Assembly (NCBI GenBank): GCA_016929415.1
Contig: JAFGIW010000209.1
Location: 1 to 59,706 of the forward strand
Direction of reading: 5' to 3'
Source: Chitinispirillaceae bacterium
Lineage (GTDB): Bacteria; Fibrobacterota; Chitinivibrionia; Chitinivibrionales; Chitinispirillaceae
Length of the DNA stretch: 59,706 bases
Made by a program: the position numbers and the translations under genes. The notes beneath the pieces were generated by a model that saw only the letters and a program-made list of their open reading frames with translations, was not told where the DNA came from and searched no databases. Positions 53,641-59,706 of the stretch are shown piece after piece (the stretch's first letter is position 1; each line of letters begins with the position of its first letter).

Positions 53641-55286
53641 AATCCGACAACCCGGGTGCATCTTCCCTGTTTGTCAACCGACAGGAAGATGCCGGTTTTT
53701 GATAAAAGACGGGCGTTGCGTTCTCCGGCCTCGCCGATATATGCTCCGTTAATCGTATATACCTTTCGGGACACCGGCGCACCGGCGCGTGATCGGATGG
53801 GCCGCCGCCTGCGCGCCCTTGACGATGCGGCACAAGATCCGGCATTGGAAAAGGATACCGGAACCTCGGCACTCATCAGTGTCTGAGCATCCGACCGCAG
53901 CTCGAACACCAGGCGGTCGATATCGTCGCAAAGATCCTGCACCGCGACCGTTTCCTGAATTTCAAACGGACCGCCCGCATCGTGATCTCCGGTCTTTTCA
54001 TGAACGGTAACCGCATTGCCGCCGCCTTTGAACTGCAGGATCAGCGTTACCCGGTCCGCCGGTTTTGTCACAACATACCGGCACGACACAACGGCATCCC
54101 GGTCGCTGCCGCCGTTATAGCTCGCCTTATCCGTGGCAAGATCGATCACGGCATGCTCGCTTGCATGAGTAAATGAGACAAGGCCGACGGCGGGCGTATA
54201 GTACTCGTCAAACTGCAGCGTGGAATTGGCCGGGAACTGAGCCGGCGTAAAAAACTCCCTCGACGCTCCCGCCCACATTTCGATAAAGGGGCGTCGATAC
54301 TCGGTGCTGGTTTCAGGATTAAAACCCCGGCTCTGATTGTAGCCGAATCCCCACAGTTTCAATCCGGGCGTCTTTACGTTATCAGAAATTCGAAGTATGG
54401 CTTCATTGTTGTTATGATTGAGCGCTCCCCAGAAATTGCTCTCGACCGGCCATGCATACGCGATTCCGTCATTTACCCAGTTTTTATACCATCGCAGATG
54501 TTCGAAGCGGTAGATATCTCCTTGTACATTCTGCTCGACTTTCCGAATATCAGGCCAATCACCGGAGATTTTCACATTGCTCACCGGACCGATAATTTCC
54601 GTCTGGTCGTCGCATCGCGTATTTCCCGGAGCCGATCCCGGCGCGACACCGACGTTTGTCCAGTACTCGTAGGGAGTCTCGCCGCCGTTCGGATTGACCA
54701 GTGTCACCGACGTTTTAAGTGCCGAGGTTTGCGCCGCGAGCGTCACTTCGAAATTGCAGGTGATATGGGTGGTGCCGTACCTGAATTGCGCGGCGGGCGT
54801 ATTGAAATCGATATCATCGGTAAAAGTCATTTTTACCGAAACCTCTTCGGCCGTATTGCGGGTAATCTCATAGGCCCAGGGACGGCACCAGGCTTTTCCA
54901 TGTTCGGGCTCGGGAAAGGTGGGGAAAATCCCGCCCCACAGCATGAGCCAGTCGTAATAAAAAGCATCCCACTCCGGCCCATACGGCCTGCCGACCGGAT
55001 TCTGGTACAACTGCTCGTGACCGGTCGGTTTGTAAATCATCGACAGGATCCGGCCGCCGTAATCGGGTACCAGGGTCACCTTCAGGTACTCATTCTCCAT
55101 GACGAATGATTTGTACGTGCGGGTGACAATGTCCGTACTGAAAGTATCATTCCGCAGTGAATAGTCGGGATTTACCGTATGGCTATAGGTTTTCCATTGA
55201 ACCTGCGATTCGGTCAGGGTAACCGCCGCGGCAATTTCCATACAGGTAAAGACCGTTACCGGCAACAGCACATTAGCTTTATTCAC
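53631..55286 (-). CDS. Secreted DUF5107/mutarotase-like protein with C-terminal sorting domain
   Basis: A 551-residue protein with signal peptide (about 1-20). The middle (about 45-340: ENEYLKVTLVPDYGGRILSM, EQLYQNPVGRPYGPEW, GGIFPTFPEPEHGKAWCRPW) matches DUF5107, a galactose-mutarotase-superfold domain often seen with glycoside metabolism. A strand-rich domain follows (about 370-480) and then a sorting domain (RKVYTINGAYIGEAGERNAR, LSKTGIFLSVDKQGR). AAGGAG precedes the ATG. Probably acts on, or binds, extracellular sugars; no activity is proven by the sequence. Confidence 0.8.
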   Translation of the reverse strand: MNKANVLLPVTVFTCMEIAAAVTLTESQVQWKTYSHTVNPDYSLRNDTFSTDIVTRTYKSFVMENEYLKVTLVPDYGGRILSMIYKPTGHEQLYQNPVGRPYGPEWDAFYYDWLMLWGGIFPTFPEPEHGKAWCRPWAYEITRNTAEEVSVKMTFTDDIDFNTPAAQFRYGTTHITCNFEVTLAAQTSALKTSVTLVNPNGGETPYEYWTNVGVAPGSAPGNTRCDDQTEIIGPVSNVKISGDWPDIRKVEQNVQGDIYRFEHLRWYKNWVNDGIAYAWPVESNFWGALNHNNNEAILRISDNVKTPGLKLWGFGYNQSRGFNPETSTEYRRPFIEMWAGASREFFTPAQFPANSTLQFDEYYTPAVGLVSFTHASEHAVIDLATDKASYNGGSDRDAVVSCRYVVTKPADRVTLILQFKGGGNAVTVHEKTGDHDAGGPFEIQETVAVQDLCDDIDRLVFELRSDAQTLMSAEVPVSFSNAGSCAASSRARRRRPIRSRAGAPVSRKVYTINGAYIGEAGERNARLLSKTGIFLSVDKQGRCTRVVGFVP

Positions 55287-55401
55287 CGATATCTCCTTCT
55301 ATTGGACTGATAGATAGTACTTTTTTCCGGTTCAGGCGGGAATTTCAGGGATATCGCTTAAAATTGGATCGGATTTAGGGATGAAATTTCCCGCTTCCCG
55401 A

Positions 55402-55490
55402 CAGTTTCAAGTACACCATTTATCGATAAAATAGGTATCGTTTAGTGAAAAACGCAAGAATCGGCAATAGCTGTCGCAAAAAAGGCGTTA
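55402..55490 (+). promoter_or_regulatory. Conserved 90-bp element, copy B
   Basis: Second copy of the element at 51936-52020, with AAAATAGGT at 55428 and ATAGCTGTCGCAAAAAA at 55467. It lies between the DUF5107-like gene start (55286, opposite strand) and a beta-helix-like gene remnant on the same strand. Confidence 0.6.
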
Positions 55491-55505
55491 AATATAGGCA
55501 TGTAG

Positions 55506-55643
55506 GGGGATGCCCGGGAGGACTATTACGGCATTACCGAAGGAATAAAGACGGTCAATGACGGCGACACTCCGGATACCGGCAGCAGAACGATTGACCG
55601 GAAAAGCACTGTCGTGAGTCACTGCACTTTGACGAATGAATAA
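55506..55643 (+). pseudogene. Remnant of a secreted beta-helix gene
   Basis: An open stretch of 45 codons, without a start codon, reading EDYYGITEGIKTVNDGDTPD and then TIDRKSTVVSH. The opening resembles the start block of pectate-lyase-like helices (Y-x-x-I-x-E-[AG]-I-x-x-V/A-x-x-GDT). It directly follows conserved element B and runs into the opposing LamG gene end by 25 bp. Probably a truncated gene; it could be chance. Confidence 0.3.
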
Positions 55644-58600
55644 CGGAATACCCGTCCGGCGGTTTTTATCGTAATCAGATAGACGCCCCTGTTCGATGCG
55701 GGAATCCGCCACAGCGCGTCTCTGCAGGTCTCTTTCGCCAGCATTCTTCCCGAGAGGTCATACACGATTGCCGTGAACTCCGTTGCACGGGAAAAGACTA
55801 TCTTTCCGGAAGGAAGAAGCCTTGGCGGTGCGGGAGACTCTCCATTTCCGGCCGGCGCCGCCGGCGCGGATGAAATCGCGGTGATCGCAAGGGTACAGGT
55901 CGAGTCCGACGATACGGTCCCGATTGCCGCGCGGTCCGCATCGATCACCGTGTGGTCGCTCGCCAGTATCGCAATCGCATTGTTCCCGTTTTTTCCGAAA
56001 TCGCACATCGTGCAGATAGCGCCCGGCCCGCCGCAAAGCTGCACGGTCTGTCCGGCTCCGCCGCTGCCTCCCCTGATGAAACCGTCGCGAAAGATTATGG
56101 TGGAATTGACGGCTATCAGGGCGGTATCGCCGTCCGTACCGTCTTTCGGCGTCGGGCACGGGTTCGGTGAAATCGCGCTGGTTGCCGAAAAAGAGGTGCC
56201 GTTTATGCCGGCGAGATTGACACTGTTGAAAACCACCCTGCTGTTCGTTATCCTTGCCTTTCCGGTAACCGTAATGCCGGTGTACGCGCCGGTGATGGTG
56301 ACGTCGGCGTCGGTGATGACCATGTTTTCGTTGATATCTGATCGCACAAGGATAGTGCTTCCATGTTGTACCGCCTCGGTAATCGTCGGGTATTCCTCCG
56401 GAACGACAACCGCATCCCCGGGATAGATCTCGAATGAGGAGCTTCCGATCCACGAAGTATCCGGAGCGCCGTACCCCACCTTCCAGTAGAGCACGCCTGT
56501 CGGCAAGTCGAGCGACGGCCGGTACGCGGTATCGGCGATCGATATTTTCAACACCTCATCCTCGAAAAAGAAGTCTTTCGCCACCAGCAGACAGTACGGA
56601 GGAGTCGCTTTCTCCCATGAAAACCACGGCCGCCTGTTTTTACCGTCGCTTATTGTATGAAGATAAAACAGGCTGACGGCATCGTAGACAGCCTTTATTT
56701 CCGATGGATCGAGAGCGCCGTGATAGACGGAAAGCTCGTCGATGACGCCGGTAAAATTACTTGCCCGGGAAGAGACGCCTTCGAGCTCCCTGCCGATGCG
56801 CGGCGGGTTGACGCCGTAGTGCACCGCCGAGTAGAACGGCTTTCTCGTTACCTCGTTCCCGTCGATAAAGAAAGCGAGTTCATCGCCGCTGCACGTCAAG
56901 GCAATAAAATGCCATGCCTCCGAGCCGGTGACCGCCGTATCCGCGCCGACCGCGATCAGATCTCTTCCGCCGTTTCGTGCAAAAGTGAACCGGGGCTTGC
57001 CGTCGGTGAGTCCGAAGCTCATTCCTTCGGAACCGTTGTTTTTTTTACAAAGGTTCGAAAAAATAAGTTGCTCTCCCTTCAAGGCGCCGTCGGGCTTTAT
57101 CCAGGCGACAATGGTGAACCGCTGAAGCGCGAACCGTTCCGGTTTATCGACGACGACATACGTTCCCGTGTCGTTGAAAAGAAGCGCGTTTCCCTTTTTG
57201 CCGATACCCCAGACAGCATTGGAAATGTTCCCGCCGCATCCGTTCCCGCTCATATCGTGAAGCATATCGCCCGTACCTTCGTCGAAATTCCAGTATGCCG
57301 CCGGTCCTTTGACGATAAACCGGGAACTGCCGATCCATGCCGTATCGGGAAAACCACAGCCCACTTTCCAGTACACCGGTCCTGCCGCAAGTGCGGCGGA
57401 AGGCCGGTAAGCGGTATCCGAAGTCGCTATCTGAAACAGGATATCAGTGCCTGCGAGGTCTTTCGCGGCATACAGACAGTAGGGTGGAGACGTCGGCGTC
57501 CACGAAAACAGCGGCCGTGTATCAACGCCGTCGTGAATTTCATACACATGATACCGGCTGACGCTGTCGTGGATCGCCGCGATTTCGGACGCGGCGAGAC
57601 CGGCATTATACAAGGTGAATTCGTCGATGTTCCCGGCGAAATAGCCGTTTACCGAGCAATTGAGAAAGGCGCCGACGGAAGGCGGATTTACGCCGTACTC
57701 GATCATCCAGGTGAACGCGTTCTCCGCGACCTTTTTTCCATCGTGATACAGTGTGATATTACGGTCGTCGCATGCCGCGGCGATGAAATGCCACGCATCG
57801 TCAACGACCGAATCGTCCGCAGTGACGGTAAACCAGCCCCCGTTCGTCTGCGCCGCCGAGAAACGCAGTTTTCCGTCGCTGAAGCCGAAATTCATCCCTT
57901 CGTGATAGTCGCTTCCGTTGCGTGTATTGGAAAACAGGGGCCGCAGGCCGATGCCGCCGATGCCGCCCGCCGCTTTTATCCATGCGGCAATGGTGAATTC
58001 CTGAAGCTTGACGACATCCGGGTTGTCGAAACGGATATTCGTTCCTTCACCGTTAAAAAGCAGCGCGTTTCCTTTTTTGCCGACGTCCCACGCGCCGTTG
58101 ATTACTCTGCCGTTGTATCCGTTGCCGCCCGCATCGTGAACCGTGTCGCCCGTTCCTTCATTAAACGTCCAGTGGGCAAGCAGCCCCGTTCGTACGAAAC
58201 AGGAAGATCCGATCCAGGTGGTATCCGGAGAACCATACCCCGCTTTCCAGTATATGTTCCCCACCGGAAGGTCGAACGACGGTTGATACATGGTGTCCGC
58301 AATCGATGTTTTCAGGATTAATTCATTAAAAATCAAGGTTTTGGAGATAACAAGATGATAGGGAGGCTCCATCTTCGTCCATGAGAATACCGGCCGCGCG
58401 GCAGGTCCGTTTCCGATCTCGACAATTGAATATTTGTTAAGCGCTTCATACATCGACGTGATTTCCGTCGGACCCAATGCACTGTTGTACAGTGACATCT
58501 CATCGAGGTTCCCCCTGTAGCCCTCAGTGCCGATATGCGTCCGGATCTCGATATACGCTATCGATGCGTTGAACGTTTTACGCGCGATCTCTTCGCCGTC

Positions 58601-59095
58601 GAAATACAACGCCGCATCGATGCTGTCGTAGGTCGCGGCCACGAAATGCCATCCGCCGCCTGCAACCGATACCGCGGCGTCGACCGTCGATAATTCCTCG
58701 CTGCCGTTCGTGTAAAACGAGAGATCGAGTTTCCCGTCGACAAAACCGAAACTCATTCCCAGCGACCTGCTGCCGTGCAGTTCCGAATAAATAATATGCC
58801 TGCCGTCGGCGACGCTTTCGGGTTTGACCCAGGCGGCAATGGTGAATTCCGGCAGATTGAACGAGTAAAAAACATAGACATCCGAGCCTTTGCCGGAAAA
58901 ATAGAGTGAGTTTCCCGTCTTGCCGGGAGCCCATGACGAGAAGTAAACTTTTCCGTTATGTTTGTTCCCGCTATCATCGTGAAGCGAATCGCCTCTTCCT
59001 TCATCAAACGTCCAGTGGGCAACGGGCGCCGGTTCGGAAAAGATCCGTAAAGTCAGGATCATTATTATCACACTCAAACGGAAACAGGTATTCAT
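55619..59095 (-). CDS. Secreted mosaic protein: three LamG modules, beta-helix, sorting domain
   Basis: An 1158-residue protein with signal peptide (about 1-22). Three LamG/concanavalin-like modules (about 25-225, 307-520, 605-815) each begin AHWTFDEGRGDSLHD, AHWTFNEGTGDTVHD or AYWNFDEGTGDMLHD, and each is followed by a 75-residue module with a PPYxL and YWKxGYGxPDT-WIGSS pattern. A beta-helix stretch follows (about 905-1050: EEYPTITEAVQHGSTILVRS), then a sorting domain (IVYDLSGRMLAKETCRD, GVYLITIKTAGRVFRYSFVK). GGAGGGGGA precedes the ATG. It is likely a surface glycan-binding protein; no catalytic site seen. Confidence 0.86.
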   Translation of the reverse strand: MNTCFRLSVIIMILTLRIFSEPAPVAHWTFDEGRGDSLHDDSGNKHNGKVYFSSWAPGKTGNSLYFSGKGSDVYVFYSFNLPEFTIAAWVKPESVADGRHIIYSELHGSRSLGMSFGFVDGKLDLSFYTNGSEELSTVDAAVSVAGGGWHFVAATYDSIDAALYFDGEEIARKTFNASIAYIEIRTHIGTEGYRGNLDEMSLYNSALGPTEITSMYEALNKYSIVEIGNGPAARPVFSWTKMEPPYHLVISKTLIFNELILKTSIADTMYQPSFDLPVGNIYWKAGYGSPDTTWIGSSCFVRTGLLAHWTFNEGTGDTVHDAGGNGYNGRVINGAWDVGKKGNALLFNGEGTNIRFDNPDVVKLQEFTIAAWIKAAGGIGGIGLRPLFSNTRNGSDYHEGMNFGFSDGKLRFSAAQTNGGWFTVTADDSVVDDAWHFIAAACDDRNITLYHDGKKVAENAFTWMIEYGVNPPSVGAFLNCSVNGYFAGNIDEFTLYNAGLAASEIAAIHDSVSRYHVYEIHDGVDTRPLFSWTPTSPPYCLYAAKDLAGTDILFQIATSDTAYRPSAALAAGPVYWKVGCGFPDTAWIGSSRFIVKGPAAYWNFDEGTGDMLHDMSGNGCGGNISNAVWGIGKKGNALLFNDTGTYVVVDKPERFALQRFTIVAWIKPDGALKGEQLIFSNLCKKNNGSEGMSFGLTDGKPRFTFARNGGRDLIAVGADTAVTGSEAWHFIALTCSGDELAFFIDGNEVTRKPFYSAVHYGVNPPRIGRELEGVSSRASNFTGVIDELSVYHGALDPSEIKAVYDAVSLFYLHTISDGKNRRPWFSWEKATPPYCLLVAKDFFFEDEVLKISIADTAYRPSLDLPTGVLYWKVGYGAPDTSWIGSSSFEIYPGDAVVVPEEYPTITEAVQHGSTILVRSDINENMVITDADVTITGAYTGITVTGKARITNSRVVFNSVNLAGINGTSFSATSAISPNPCPTPKDGTDGDTALIAVNSTIIFRDGFIRGGSGGAGQTVQLCGGPGAICTMCDFGKNGNNAIAILASDHTVIDADRAAIGTVSSDSTCTLAITAISSAPAAPAGNGESPAPPRLLPSGKIVFSRATEFTAIVYDLSGRMLAKETCRDALWRIPASNRGVYLITIKTAGRVFRYSFVKVQ

Positions 59096-59706
59096 GCCAT
59101 CCCCCTCCGAAAATAAGCGGTATTTTTTCCCCTGGTTTTTCTCATACGGTTTCTACGGTTCATGCCGGGCAGCCGAATTCGACTTCGATATTTGCCGCCG
59201 AGACGTTGCCCTGATGCACAGTCTCCATGCGCCGTTATATTCCATGAAAAGTGAATGATTCCTACCTCAGCTTATATAATATATAAAAAACCATCGTTTT
59301 TCTAACATTATTATTCAGTGAGGACGCACCCCCACCTTACGACAATTGTCGAAACATGCCGGTTTGTAGAGGTGCAGGGGCACCTATTAAGGTATCCGGC
59401 GCCAAGGCGCTGTTTTTTATAACGCTTTTACGGTCTCCCTGAACCGCCGGGATAAGGCGGCGCCGCGGCGCGGCACGGGGGGCCGCCGTACCAGCGGAGC
59501 GCTGCATTAAGCTTGCCGAAATGACGAGGTATGGCGGCCCACCCGGCTTCAATAAATTTGATATTGTCAAATTTTGGAATTGGAATCCGGAGTAAATGGA
59601 TTCAACCAATATTCATTTTTTCATGCCGGGTCCCGCCCCGGCAGGCGGCCTACTTTGTCCGAAGCAACAAAGTAGGCAAAATGCTTTTGGCCACCTACGC
59701 TACGCC
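59096..59706. other. Intergenic right end
   Basis: No gene supported. It holds the upstream region of the LamG gene (AT-rich TATATAATATATA near 59273-59286), a 12-bp palindrome CGACAATTGTCG (59340-59351) that could be an operator, and GC-rich repeat-like sequence to the end. Confidence 0.45.
59648..59677. repeat. Palindrome GCCTACTTTGT / ACAAAGTAGGC
   Basis: Perfect 11-bp arms (59648-59658 and 59667-59677) around an 8-base loop. A palindrome of this type is frequent between genes in many bacteria (from memory), so it is taken as an interspersed repeat rather than a terminator of a known gene. Confidence 0.55.

Noticed and set aside
56657-58321. Long antisense frame of over 500 codons opposite the LamG gene
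   Set aside because: Mirror of the repetitive LamG coding sequence; the minus-strand frame has signal peptide, domains and sorting tail.
1-59706. tRNA, rRNA or complete insertion sequence genes
   Set aside because: No tRNA cloverleaf, rRNA segment or transposase could be recognised by reading; a covariance-model scan would be needed to exclude a tRNA.

Overview
The window (59.7 kb) looks chromosomal, from a Gram-negative bacterium of the Fibrobacterota/FCB type. This rests on several PorV/PorQ-like outer-membrane barrels, many lipoproteins and TPR envelope proteins, and large secreted carbohydrate-associated proteins ending in a type IX-like C-terminal sorting domain. Core genes are interspersed (fmt, rsmB, rsmA, mnmA, acpS, pabB-pabC fusion, galM, biotin operon). 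GC content is moderate and even, except for an AT-rich left end. The phylum call is an inference. No rRNA, tRNA or CRISPR array was recognised.

Left end, 1-2300: an EcoRV-type restriction-modification pair on the minus strand. The methylase is intact as far as the window shows. The endonuclease has lost its catalytic centre by an in-frame deletion. Next to it is a non-coding stretch of about 1.2 kb holding an iteron-like array: GTCTAG six times in direct orientation at 20-22 bp steps, then twice inverted. Regions 2.3-18.3 kb are almost entirely minus strand: envelope proteins, YaiI, YjbQ, an M23 peptidase, a CNNM/CorC protein, galM, pabBC, mnmA, then a fmt-rsmB-lipoprotein-small protein-STAS-envelope protein run. 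An orphan FliN-like gene (4958-5218) is the exception on the plus strand.

18.5-25.7 kb: a zinc-ribbon protein, then a tightly coupled minus-strand operon (Crp/Fnr regulator, PASTA protein, TPR lipoprotein, LolB-like lipoprotein, PorQ-like barrel), then a secreted single-TM protein and acpS. 25.8-36.4 kb is plus strand: GT2 glycosyltransferase with a radical SAM protein, a tandem pair of beta-helix proteins followed by a barrel-TPR-coiled-coil protein ending at a strong terminator, then two GT4 glycosyltransferases and a flippase. 36.4-43.6 kb: an rsmA-barrel-lipoprotein-lipoprotein operon, and a TPR protein coupled to a Wzi-like barrel. 43.8-48.0 kb: bioD-bioA-bioF-bioB.

Right end, 48-59.7 kb: an OmpA-family protein, a large membrane protein, and three secreted sorting-domain proteins (a carbohydrate-binding-module-like protein, a DUF5107-like protein, and a three-LamG mosaic). 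They are mixed with gene remnants and a conserved element of about 90 bp present twice. The strongest leads are the decayed EcoRV-like locus with its phased GTCTAG array, the duplicated 90-bp element in the secreted-protein region, and the beta-helix/beta-helix/barrel-TPR operon.
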